Positions 27,256 to 35,865 of a DNA stretch of 61,088 nucleotides are shown here, piece by piece. The stretch is taken from assembly GCA_002783405.1 (NCBI GenBank), contig PFGG01000035.1:258940-320027 (forward strand). Reading direction: 5' to 3'. The position numbers and the translations under genes are program-made. This stretch comes from a bacterium (Candidatus Blackallbacteria) CG13_big_fil_rev_8_21_14_2_50_49_14. Its GTDB lineage: Bacteria > Cyanobacteriota > Sericytochromatia > UBA7694. Position 1 is the stretch's first letter, and every line of letters begins with the position of its first letter. Under the pieces are notes generated by a model. The model ran no database searches and was not told the DNA's origin. It saw only the letters and a list, made by a program, of their open reading frames with translations.

Positions 27256-28656
27256 TTATTTCCATAAGCCCATGCCAATCCCAATTTCGTACAAAAGGCT
27301 GCCAGCATTGGATTTGGGTTTGCTTCCGGAAATTTCTTTGTAATATTTGCGGAAGAAGGGATAGGCTTCTGCTACAAATTCAAATTCTGGATTCAGCCCC
27401 ATGATAATGCCTTCGGCTGTCAACATGGCACGAATTAGGAGAATAAAGGCCGTTGAAAAATAAATTCGGTAGCGCGAACACAGCGTGGTGATATGGTTGA
27501 GCGTGCTGCCAAAACTGTATTCAGAAATGGAGGAGCCTTGGACATGCTCACAGAAATCAATATATTCCTTCTTGAATCCTGCCAGATCAGTACAGGCTGA
27601 GGTATCTGCCCCTTTTAAAAGTGCGTCAACAGCCTCTTCAAATTTGCCCAGGGCCAGATTGGTCCAGTATTGGAAATAGGCAAGACGAAAATCCATCTGC
27701 AATTCTCCGACCAAACCGAAATCCAGAAGCATCAGTTTGCCATCTTTGGCAATCAGCATATTGCCGGGGTGTAAGTCGCCGTGAAAAAAACCATCGATTA
27801 GGGTTTGCTTCAAGAGCATATAGTAAACGTCACCGGCAATTTTTTCCAGATTGTGGCCTTCTGCTTTCAGCCGTGTGATTTCATCGACGGTGATACCTTC
27901 CATAAAATCCATGGTCAAAACACGTTTGCTGGTATAGCGCCAATAGACTTTGGGAATGCGGATAAAATGCATGCGTTCAGTATTTTCTGAGAACTGCTCA
28001 ATATGGCGGCCCTCAATGAAAAAATTGAGTTCGCGTAAACTCCATTCCTTGAATTCCTGGATGGTTTCCAGAATTCGAAAGGGCTGGAGGGTGGGAAAAA
28101 GTTTGACAACGGTCTCACCCAGACGCTCCAACCACTTCAAATCAATCGCAACATTTTCGTCAACCAAGGGTCTTTGGATTTTTACGGCCACCACGGTTCC
28201 ATCGTGCAGGCGTGCTTTGTGAACCTGTGCCAAAGAGGCTGCAGCGACCGGCTCTGGGGAAAAATACTCGAAAAGCTCTTCTGGCGGCGCGCCCAATTCG
28301 TCAATGAAGGCATTGCGTATGGCATCAAAATCACAGAAAGGCATACGCGATCGCAAAGAGGAAAGGGCTTCAATGTATTCAGGCGGCAAAAGATCGCGTC
28401 GGGTGCTCAGCACCTGTCCAAATTTAGCGAAAATCCCCCCCAACTTTTCCATTACATTGCGCAATTTATAGGGAGTGGAGAGGGGGCCGGTGCCTTTGGA
28501 CAGCTCGATTGCGTCGTCATAGGTTTTGCGCCATTTGGAGGGGCTGGGAACCCATTTTCGCTTAATGCCCTGTTCAACGACTTCACGAAAGCCGTATTGA
28601 ATCAGAACAGCAGTGATTTCTTGCAAGCGACGGAGTTCTTTGGTTGTTTCAGCCAT
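27256..28656 (-). CDS. AarF/UbiB-family atypical kinase
   Basis: 466 residues of the ABC1/UbiB family. Visible: the KxGQ-type element GGIFAKFGQVLSTRRDLLP, the A-rich loop PVAAASLAQVHKA, VAVKIQRP (nucleotide Lys), DGFFHGDLHPGNML (catalytic loop) and LLDFGLVGEL (DFG). Family members act on isoprenoid quinone or lipid homeostasis. No ubi or men genes are nearby, and no C-terminal membrane helices are obvious. Confidence 0.92.
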   Translation of the reverse strand: MAETTKELRRLQEITAVLIQYGFREVVEQGIKRKWVPSPSKWRKTYDDAIELSKGTGPLSTPYKLRNVMEKLGGIFAKFGQVLSTRRDLLPPEYIEALSSLRSRMPFCDFDAIRNAFIDELGAPPEELFEYFSPEPVAAASLAQVHKARLHDGTVVAVKIQRPLVDENVAIDLKWLERLGETVVKLFPTLQPFRILETIQEFKEWSLRELNFFIEGRHIEQFSENTERMHFIRIPKVYWRYTSKRVLTMDFMEGITVDEITRLKAEGHNLEKIAGDVYYMLLKQTLIDGFFHGDLHPGNMLIAKDGKLMLLDFGLVGELQMDFRLAYFQYWTNLALGKFEEAVDALLKGADTSACTDLAGFKKEYIDFCEHVQGSSISEYSFGSTLNHITTLCSRYRIYFSTAFILLIRAMLTAEGIIMGLNPEFEFVAEAYPFFRKYYKEISGSKPKSNAGSLLYEIGIGMGLWK

Positions 28657-28825
28657 GGATAATGCCGCCAGTCTTAGATTCTATTTCAGGGATCAGAACT
28701 ATATCAAATTTTAGCACAAAGGTTTCATGCCGGATGTGTTGATTTTGCTTGAAAGGCAGCAATGATTATGTGATGATAAGGGTGGGCAAAATCTTCTCCG
28801 TGATTGGTTTTTAATGGAATAACTT

Positions 28826-30754
28826 ATGAAATATACTTCTCGTATTGTGATGGGCGCTTTGGTCTCTTTGCTGAGTTTCAACTGTTTTTCAGGCGCACAA
28901 GCCTTGGCGCAACCACCTGTTTTCCGTGATTTTCATGGTGAGGCAGGTTTGCTTGGCAAGTTGACTTCTGCTCAGCCTTCAGAGCAGGAACTTTCACATT
29001 TAACCCAGACTCTTCTGCATCTGTATCTTTGGACAAAAGACAGTTTTGCTATTCAACAGGAACCGGAGCAGGAAAAGTTCATTAAACAGCTTTCGGGGTA
29101 TATTCAAAGACTTGAACGTGCGCCGAAGTCTTTGCCAGAAGTGAGAATCAAGGCGCTCAAAGCAGCATATTTGCTTTTATTGCATGAGTATGAACAAGCG
29201 ATGAGCCTGGCGAAAGATGCTTCAGACTTTGAGTTGCGTCTGGTGCTTACGCTTGTGGGGGAACCGCGGCCGGATAACGACCAGGTCTGGCGTATTCCGC
29301 TGGCGGGGGCACGTCAATTGGTCAAAGACTCTTCTGCCTCTGTTTTGGCGGGCAATGTTTTGGTGGAAGCTATTCTTGAAGCGGTGGGAGAATCAGAGCA
29401 TAAACAGAAGCTTTTACAGGAAGCCGAGCAAGTGTTGAAAGCCAAACAGCGCTTGGCGCCTGAAAACTTGTATCTTCAGTATCAATTGGCGCAGACCTAT
29501 TATCTACAGGAGCGTCAATCCGAAGCTTTTGCGCTTTTTGGGCATTTGCTAAAACAAGCCCCTCAGAGTTATGTCTTGGCTGAATCTTCAGGAAATTTTT
29601 ATTTTTGGATGAAAGAATACCAACGCTCTGCTGAAGCCTATGGGCTTGCTTTACGCGTCAACCCTCTGCAAACCAGATTGTATCGTAAATTAGAGCAAGT
29701 TTATTTGCGGCTGGAGGCGCCAGACCAGGCGCTGAAGCTTTATCTGAATGGACTTTTGAAAATGCCTTCTGAAGGGGCCTTTTATCAGGCCTCAAAGGAT
29801 CTGTTGATGCAGTCTGAACCTGAAAAGACTTTAATTGCTGTCGAGCAGGGATTGAAACAAGCGCCTGGAAATCTTTATTTGCAGTTATTTAAAGGGGATG
29901 TCTTGTCTCTGCTTGAAAGACCCAAAGAAGCTGAAAGCGCTTATCAGAGAGCCATTCAGTTGAACTCTGTGATTCCGATTGCCTATGAAAATCTGTTTCA
30001 ATTGCTGTGGAAACAGAAAGATTTTGAGGCGATGCATGCTTTGATTGAGAGGGCCCGTCAAAAGCCTGGGGTTTTAAATGCTACCCGTTATTGGGCTGGC
30101 TTGGTGTATTTGCAAGAGCATCAACCAGAATTGGCTGTAGAAGAATTGGAAAAAGCCTCTTTGAAAGATCAGGGGGTACGCTATGCTTTGGTGATGGCCT
30201 ATCGACAGAACAAGCAGTTCGATAAGGCCAAAAATCTTTTACAAGAACTTTTAAAAGAATCGCCACGGGATTTAAACCTGCTTTTAAGCATGGGGGATGT
30301 TTATTTCGAAGAAAAGAACATGACCAAAGCTGAAGATTATTATCTTTGGGCCAATAAGATTGAACCTTATCATCCCAGTGTTTATTTCAGTTTGGGCAAT
30401 CTCTATTCTGATTCCGGGCGACCACACCTTGCGCGCCAGGCTTTTGAGCGCCTGATTCTGATGGCTCCTGAAGACTTGGATGCCAGAAATAATTTAGGCA
30501 ATGTGCTTTTAAAAGAGCGCAATTTTAGAGAAGCAGTTCAGCATTTTGAAACGATTTTGCGAATGAATCCTGAGTATGCGACTGCTTATTATAATATGGC
30601 CTGTGCTTACTCACTGACCCGCCAGAAAGACACGGCCCTGCGCTTTCTCAAACAGGCCCTGGAAAGAGATCAGAATTTGAAAAAATTGGCAATGACAGAT
30701 CCTGATCTCGATAATTTGCGCCAGGAAAAAAGTTTTCAGGAATTGGTTCACTAA
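28826..30754 (+). CDS. Exported TPR-repeat protein
   Basis: 642 residues. An N-terminal signal peptide (MKYTSRIVMGALVSLLSFNC to ALAQ) directs it across the inner membrane. From ~residue 210 to the end there are about eleven tetratricopeptide repeats (for example YFWMKEYQRSAEAYGLALRVNP; DYYLWANKIEPYHPSVYFSLG; EAVQHFETILRMNPEYATAYYN). It probably serves as a periplasmic assembly scaffold. Two bases separate it from the next gene. Confidence 0.85.
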   Translation: MKYTSRIVMGALVSLLSFNCFSGAQALAQPPVFRDFHGEAGLLGKLTSAQPSEQELSHLTQTLLHLYLWTKDSFAIQQEPEQEKFIKQLSGYIQRLERAPKSLPEVRIKALKAAYLLLLHEYEQAMSLAKDASDFELRLVLTLVGEPRPDNDQVWRIPLAGARQLVKDSSASVLAGNVLVEAILEAVGESEHKQKLLQEAEQVLKAKQRLAPENLYLQYQLAQTYYLQERQSEAFALFGHLLKQAPQSYVLAESSGNFYFWMKEYQRSAEAYGLALRVNPLQTRLYRKLEQVYLRLEAPDQALKLYLNGLLKMPSEGAFYQASKDLLMQSEPEKTLIAVEQGLKQAPGNLYLQLFKGDVLSLLERPKEAESAYQRAIQLNSVIPIAYENLFQLLWKQKDFEAMHALIERARQKPGVLNATRYWAGLVYLQEHQPELAVEELEKASLKDQGVRYALVMAYRQNKQFDKAKNLLQELLKESPRDLNLLLSMGDVYFEEKNMTKAEDYYLWANKIEPYHPSVYFSLGNLYSDSGRPHLARQAFERLILMAPEDLDARNNLGNVLLKERNFREAVQHFETILRMNPEYATAYYNMACAYSLTRQKDTALRFLKQALERDQNLKKLAMTDPDLDNLRQEKSFQELVH

Positions 30755-30756
30755 AA

Positions 30757-31215
30757 TTGGTTCAGGTCGGCTTAGATATTGTGGCCTTGCATCAGGATCC
30801 TCTGATGACAAAGCGTATTCAATCTGGAAAATTTCGAATCAATAAAGAATTAAATGAAGAGTGGTTGGATATTCAAAACAACGGCCCTTATGTTTTGAAT
30901 ATCCAGGGGCGCGTTCTGGCCTGTATGGAGCGTCAGGGATTGCGCAGTTCTCCGCGCGGTTTTCGCTGTCTGAGAAAAGCCCTAATTCGCGCCAATACCA
31001 CGATTCCTTTGAATCCTGGGGATAAAATCAGAATTTACACAGGTGAGCAACCCCCAACACCGACGCGGATTGAGCAGGAGCGTTTGGCTCGTGTCCTTTG
31101 GATGGTGCAGTCGACTTATCTTTGGATCCCTGAAGGACATGAGGTGCATGTCTATTTCAGCCAAGAGGATCTGAATAAAGGCAAGCCGCCACTTTCAAGA
31201 TATATTTATCGTTGA
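30757..31215 (+). CDS. Small protein resembling a lamin-tail (LTD) domain
   Basis: 152 residues. The pattern NEEWLDIQNNGPYVLNIQGRVL, then IPLNPGDKIRIYTGEQPP and LWIPEGHEVHVYF, follows the lamin-tail immunoglobulin-like fold (E-W-x-x-I-x-N; L-x-P-G; W-x-x-x-G). The match is from memory and not certain. TTG at 30757 retains the likely first strand (VGLDIVALHQDP); an ATG at 30805 has AGGA seven bases upstream and is the alternative. No signal peptide. Probably one operon with the TPR gene. Confidence 0.55.
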   Translation: MVQVGLDIVALHQDPLMTKRIQSGKFRINKELNEEWLDIQNNGPYVLNIQGRVLACMERQGLRSSPRGFRCLRKALIRANTTIPLNPGDKIRIYTGEQPPTPTRIEQERLARVLWMVQSTYLWIPEGHEVHVYFSQEDLNKGKPPLSRYIYR

Positions 31216-31216
31216 A

Positions 31217-32857
31217 TCAGAGCCCTGCGAACCAAAGCAGCAGTTGTGCCAAAAGAATTTTTGAAATCATGGCTGCCGGCATCATGCCGACATAGGCAAT
31301 ATTGGCGGCTTCTGAAGAAACCCGTTGATTGACAAAAGCCAGAATCGCGGGTTGTGTTTGCCCCCCCGCCAGGGTGCCTGTGGTGGTTACCCAGTCCCAG
31401 CGTAGAATGAGATAGGAGCCCACTAAGAAAATTAGGGTGGCTCCAAGGGTAATCAATGCGCCCGTTAACAACAGGAGGGGGCCCTGGCTTTGTAGGGCTT
31501 TCACGAAAGCGCCTCCTGAACGCAGCCCGACTGAGGCAAAAAATAGCATCATGCCCAGCTGGCGAAAGGTCATATTCACTTCCAGGGGCAGGTTCCAGAT
31601 AATTGGCCCTGTTCTACCCAGCCAACCTAAAATCAGGGCCACGACCAGGGAGCCACCGGCCATGCCCAGTTTAAGCTCAGCACTGCCAATCGGAATGAGG
31701 ATTTCTCCGAGCAGAATGCCCAATAAAATGCCCAATGAAAGTGAGACAAAGTCTGTTTCTCCCAGGGAACGCAGAGAGTCTCCCAGCAGTTGGGTCAATG
31801 CTGACATTTTTTCAGCAGGTGCGACAATTCTTAAGCGATCTCCCCGTTCCAGAATGGTTTCATCTGAAGGAACAAAATCCACGTCCCCTCTACGAAGTCG
31901 GGTGACCACGACTTCCCAGTCACGTTCTAAATGGGTTTCTTGAAGGGTTTTGCCGATGAGTTCTGGGTTGGTGAGGACCACCCTGCGAAAATCAAGGGTT
32001 TGGCGTGAGGTTTCCGGGCCTGCCAATGTGACCTGGGGGCCGATCTGATGGCTCAGGCTTTCAAGCTCGGCTGCTGAAGCCACAATATGGAGAATGTCTC
32101 CTTCGGCTAAAAGGGTGTCCGGTCGCGCCAGAATAATCTCGTTTCCTCTTTGGATGCGACTGACTTTAATGCCTGGTTTTGAGAGCAAGCTACTTTTCAG
32201 TGTGTGACCCGCCAGTTCTTTACGATCCAGGCGAAGATTTGCGGCTGAGGCTTGAGGTTGTGCGCCCGCTTCCTGTTCAGCTTTCTGAGCTTCTTTGGGC
32301 AAATTTAAGTGTTGAATCCAAACCAGGGCTTGGGCCAATAAGATCGGCAGTAAAACAGCCAGAGGGTAGGCAATTGAATAGCCGACTGCAGGCTGGGCGG
32401 CCAGTGGGGTTCCACGCAGACTTTCACTGACCATTGCCAGAGCGGGGGTATTGGTGGTACCCCCACAAAACAGACCGACAGCTATGGCGGGTGCAATGCC
32501 CAGTTGCGTGATCGCCAGCCAGGTAAGGCCTCCGGCCAGTGAGACCGCTGCCAAGGTCAGCAGAATCATTTGCAGCCCACGTTTGCGAAATAGTCGAAAA
32601 AAAGAAGGGCCTGCCTGTAAGCCGATCGGATAAATAAACAGAAGCAATCCCAATTGCCCGACAATCTCGGGCAGCATGAAACGTCCATCTTCCCAGGCTC
32701 CCAGAGCCAGCCCCACAAAAAGTACAGCCGCAACGCCCAGGCTGACCCCGGCAATTTCTAAATGGCTGAGCAAATAGCCGAGTCCAATCGTCAGAAAGAG
32801 CAAAAGCAGGCCGTGATGGGCAAGAAAATTTCGAAGCGCGTCGAAGGTGAGGTTCAT
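31217..32857 (-). CDS. AspT/YidE-family transporter with two TrkA-C domains
   Basis: 546 residues. Two membrane halves of about five helices each (~1-180 and ~370-546) flank a soluble centre with two RCK_C/TrkA-C modules (~210-285 and ~295-365; RGNEIILARPDTLLAEGDILHIV and RLRRGDVDFVPSDETILERGDRL share the G-D-x-L/R pattern). GGGTTNTPALAM-like GGTTNTPALA and GGQTQPAILAF are the paired conserved loops of the aspartate:alanine exchanger family. Substrate unknown. Its ATG overlaps the upstream stop (ATGA). Confidence 0.88.
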   Translation of the reverse strand: MNLTFDALRNFLAHHGLLLLFLTIGLGYLLSHLEIAGVSLGVAAVLFVGLALGAWEDGRFMLPEIVGQLGLLLFIYPIGLQAGPSFFRLFRKRGLQMILLTLAAVSLAGGLTWLAITQLGIAPAIAVGLFCGGTTNTPALAMVSESLRGTPLAAQPAVGYSIAYPLAVLLPILLAQALVWIQHLNLPKEAQKAEQEAGAQPQASAANLRLDRKELAGHTLKSSLLSKPGIKVSRIQRGNEIILARPDTLLAEGDILHIVASAAELESLSHQIGPQVTLAGPETSRQTLDFRRVVLTNPELIGKTLQETHLERDWEVVVTRLRRGDVDFVPSDETILERGDRLRIVAPAEKMSALTQLLGDSLRSLGETDFVSLSLGILLGILLGEILIPIGSAELKLGMAGGSLVVALILGWLGRTGPIIWNLPLEVNMTFRQLGMMLFFASVGLRSGGAFVKALQSQGPLLLLTGALITLGATLIFLVGSYLILRWDWVTTTGTLAGGQTQPAILAFVNQRVSSEAANIAYVGMMPAAMISKILLAQLLLWFAGL

Positions 32858-33525
32858 AAATGACTTTCTTTGGGGGGAAGAGATGGGGGAGAGCGTTTGA
32901 GTTTTTGGGTTAAATCGTTTCCCAGGATTGACTGCATGGCAAAGCGAATATTGGGATTGCGTTGCAGCATGGCATGCAGCGCCTGCTTATCCCAGGCGAG
33001 ATAGCGGGCTGTTTCACTGCAGATTTTGACGGTGGCAGTGGCTGGCGTTCCAGCAAAAAAACTCATTTCACCAATAAAATCCCCGTCATTGAGCTGATTC
33101 ACGGGCTGTGCTCCTACTTCCACATTGGCTTGCCCACTGTAGAGTAGCATTACCCGCTCTAAATCTTTGCCCTCTTCAGTTAAAGTTTCACCCTGAACAG
33201 CCTGTTGCCAATCACCTATACGCATCAATTTGAGAAATTCTATCGGAGAAAAGCTTTGAAAGAGCGTTTCGTAGAGCTCTGTCTGTTCTTCTGAAAATGA
33301 AATACTGCGGCGCTCATAGATACTCAAGCCAATCTGAAAGAGATTGACCCCTATAAAAGCTAAGTTCCAGTTAATCACCAGCCACAAGGGTTCTGCGGGG
33401 GCAAAATAATTAAAGACGATTCCGGCCATGCTGGCAATAATGGAAAGCAGGCGCAGAATAAAGATATCTCTGACAAGGTATGAGACAGCGATTAACGCAA
33501 AGGTCAGGTGTCCGAAAAGCTCCAT
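32854..33525 (-). CDS. Popeye-like membrane protein with cyclic-nucleotide-binding-type domain
   Basis: 223 residues: three hydrophobic segments in the first ~80 (FALIAVSYLV; LRLLSIIASMAGIVFNYF; LAFIGVNLFQIGL) then a cNMP-binding fold (~105-205). The phosphate-binding cassette reads FIGEMSFFAGTPATATV; the Arg that normally binds the cyclic phosphate (as in GTPRAATV) is absent, so ligand binding may be lost or altered. The arrangement matches Popeye/POPDC proteins. Translationally coupled to the downstream transporter, suggesting it regulates it. Confidence 0.75.
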   Translation of the reverse strand: MELFGHLTFALIAVSYLVRDIFILRLLSIIASMAGIVFNYFAPAEPLWLVINWNLAFIGVNLFQIGLSIYERRSISFSEEQTELYETLFQSFSPIEFLKLMRIGDWQQAVQGETLTEEGKDLERVMLLYSGQANVEVGAQPVNQLNDGDFIGEMSFFAGTPATATVKICSETARYLAWDKQALHAMLQRNPNIRFAMQSILGNDLTQKLKRSPPSLPPKESHL

Positions 33526-33586
33526 GTGGATTCTCTGCTGGGGATCAGGATAAGCCTGATTTTAGCACAGATGAGAAGAGAGCAGC

Positions 33587-34933
33587 TTAAGTTTTTAGAG
33601 AGCGAAAATGTGATTGAAAACGCAGAGAAAGTGTCAGACCCGCTGTGAGCAGTCCCAGGGTTAAGCCTGCCCACAATCCTTTCTCCCGCCAGTGGAGCAC
33701 ATGGGCAAAGAAAAGCGCACTGCCCAGCCCGATACCCCCATAGCAGAAAAAACCAATCCACATGGGAATACGGGTATCTTTCATGCCTCTGAGTGCGCCT
33801 TGGGAGGTGACCTGCAAGGCATCAAAAAGTTGGAACAAAGCCGCTATTTTTAAAAGTGAAATGGAAAGCAGCAGCAGCGCTTGGTTGGCTGGCAAGTTGG
33901 TTTTGATATACAAACCGATCAGCAGGTGGGGGGCATTCCAGAGCAAGAGACCGACTCCTCCCATAAAGAACATTCCCAGCATAATGCCGATCCAACCTGC
34001 TTCCTGAGCTTTTGCGGTCTGGCCTCTGCCCATAGCCTGCGCAACTCTGACGGTCGAGGCATTTGCTACCCCCAAGGCGATCATAAAACTGGCAGAGGCG
34101 ATATTTAACGCTATTTGATGTGCTGCCAATGCAATGCTGCCAAAGTGCCCCATTAAAAAGGTCGTGCCCGTGAACAACCAGACCTCTGTTAAGATGCCTC
34201 CCCCCATCGGCAGGCCAATTTTCAATAATTCGCTCAAGATCTTTTTTTCAATTTTAAAAAAGGGAGACAGGCGCAGATAAGGAGAAAGTTTGGGATCACG
34301 TAAAATCCAAATCAGCAAACAGAAAAAAAGCCAGAGATTGACACAGGTTGTGGCCCAGCCTGTACCCGCGATACCCAATGCTGGAAAACCAAAATTACCA
34401 AACATCAAGGTCCAGTTCGCAAAAATATTGATAAAAATACCTGAAATAGAAATGAGAAGTGCAGGACGGGGGCGTCCAAGGCTTTCCATCAGTCCTCTGA
34501 GAACGGTGACGCCCATGGCGGGCAAAATGCCCCATCTTACGGCTTGTAGATATTGACCCGCCTGCAGGGTGAGTGTTTTGGGCTGGCCCAGCCAGGTCAA
34601 AATAACAGGCCCATAACTGAGCAATAGAAACAGGGGCAAGGCTAAACACAAGGCAAAGAGGAGAGCCTGGTGAACTGTTTTTTGAATACTTTCATGATCT
34701 TGAGCGCCATAGCCATGCGCACACAGGGGAGAGACGGCGCTGAGAATGCCTGAGGCGGGCAGCCAGAGCATAGCAAAGAGGGTAGAGCCCAGACCTGCAC
34801 CGGCCAAGGCCAGACTGCCCAATTGACCACACATCAGGGTATCAATCATATGCAGGGAGAACTGCGCCAATTGACTGGCGGCCATTGGAAGCGAGAGTTT
34901 GAGAGTGGCTTTGATTTCTGTTTGAATATTCAT
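33587..34933 (-). CDS. MATE-family multidrug efflux transporter
   Basis: 448 residues with about twelve transmembrane helices in two related halves, starting MNIQTEIKATLKLSLPMAASQLAQ and including DTLMCGQLGSLALAGAGLG and GIPMGGG-like GLPMGGGILTEVWLF. NorM/DinF-type Na+ or H+ coupled drug export at the inner membrane is expected. The ATG at 34933 fits family N-termini; an ATG at 34978 would add 15 dissimilar residues. It is divergent from the CHAD gene. Confidence 0.9.
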   Translation of the reverse strand: MNIQTEIKATLKLSLPMAASQLAQFSLHMIDTLMCGQLGSLALAGAGLGSTLFAMLWLPASGILSAVSPLCAHGYGAQDHESIQKTVHQALLFALCLALPLFLLLSYGPVILTWLGQPKTLTLQAGQYLQAVRWGILPAMGVTVLRGLMESLGRPRPALLISISGIFINIFANWTLMFGNFGFPALGIAGTGWATTCVNLWLFFCLLIWILRDPKLSPYLRLSPFFKIEKKILSELLKIGLPMGGGILTEVWLFTGTTFLMGHFGSIALAAHQIALNIASASFMIALGVANASTVRVAQAMGRGQTAKAQEAGWIGIMLGMFFMGGVGLLLWNAPHLLIGLYIKTNLPANQALLLLSISLLKIAALFQLFDALQVTSQGALRGMKDTRIPMWIGFFCYGGIGLGSALFFAHVLHWREKGLWAGLTLGLLTAGLTLSLRFQSHFRSLKT

Positions 34934-35025
34934 AGGGAGGCAGTCATTGTGGCACAGGATATTTCTGGCTGAAACCATTTTTGGAAAACTTTGATTTTAA
35001 GCGTTATAATTTTTATATATGCAAT

Positions 35026-35865
35026 ATGACAAAATCATCTTTGGTTTCGCATTATTTGAGACAGCTGTTTCTGACACTTGGGAAACAGGTCAGGATTTTA
35101 CGCGTTCATCCCACAGAAGAAGATGCTTTGCATGAGTTTCGACTACAAATCAAGCGTTTACGTGCGCTGCTTTATTTTTTAAATACGGTCATTCCCGACA
35201 AAAAGCCGTTGAAGCTTCCCCGAACCTTGAAAAATATCTTTCGCGCTTCAGGGTTTTTACGTGATCTACAGGTACAAAGAAAAGTGGTTCAGGATTTTTT
35301 TCCTGAGCCCTGGTTTGTGTCGTTTTTAAAGACAACACAGCCGGATTGGGATATCGCACGAAAGAAAATCAAGTCAGTGCTGAAAGCGTATTCTCAACAT
35401 GCGACGCGGGTCTTTTTTCAGCGTTTATTCAGGCGTCTCAGCCATCTAAAAATCTCTTCGCTTCCGAATTTGAGCTTGCCTTTGGTTCAGGCCAAACTGG
35501 AATTGGCCGTTCAGGCCTTAAGCTGTGAAACCCCGGCCTTGCATGAGATTCGGATTCATTTGAAAAAATCACAGTATCTTTTGGAAATTCTCGTAAAGTA
35601 TTTTCATTTAGAAGATATTATTCATGACTCTTTTGACAGGCTGAAAAAAATAACAGCCAGATTGGGAATTTGGCATGACCAGGAAGTTTTTGCTCTGTAT
35701 CTACAAAGGCAGACCTTTGAGGATGAAGAGGGCTGGAACCAAAAATTCATTAGACAGCATCTTCAAGCCTCGGCTCTTTTGGCAACAGAACTTTCTGAAC
35801 AGATTCCCGATTTGATCAATGCATTGTATTGGCAAACAGAAGAAGGAGCGTATTCCCATGTTTGA
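35026..35865 (+). CDS. CHAD-domain protein (polyphosphate-binding)
   Basis: 279 residues. Two halves of the conserved His alpha-helical domain are visible: ALHEFRLQIKRLRALLYFL and ALHEIRIHLKKSQYLLEIL, each with the H-x2-R/K-x2-K pattern, and LGIWHDQEVF at the end. CHAD domains bind inorganic polyphosphate and localise to granules. The gene overlaps the polyphosphate:AMP phosphotransferase by eight bases, strongly supporting a polyphosphate role. The ATG at 35026 has no clear ribosome binding site; a TTG at 34981 is also in frame. Confidence 0.88.
   Translation: MTKSSLVSHYLRQLFLTLGKQVRILRVHPTEEDALHEFRLQIKRLRALLYFLNTVIPDKKPLKLPRTLKNIFRASGFLRDLQVQRKVVQDFFPEPWFVSFLKTTQPDWDIARKKIKSVLKAYSQHATRVFFQRLFRRLSHLKISSLPNLSLPLVQAKLELAVQALSCETPALHEIRIHLKKSQYLLEILVKYFHLEDIIHDSFDRLKKITARLGIWHDQEVFALYLQRQTFEDEEGWNQKFIRQHLQASALLATELSEQIPDLINALYWQTEEGAYSHV

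Noticed and set aside
27236-27260. GGTTCGATC resembling a tRNA T-loop
   Set aside because: No acceptor stem, anticodon arm or D-loop can be built around it.
33544-33563. Small hairpin ATCAGG/CCTGAT as a terminator between the MATE and Popeye-like genes
   Set aside because: Its T-run is on the plus strand, while both flanking genes are on minus; the stem is only 6 bp.
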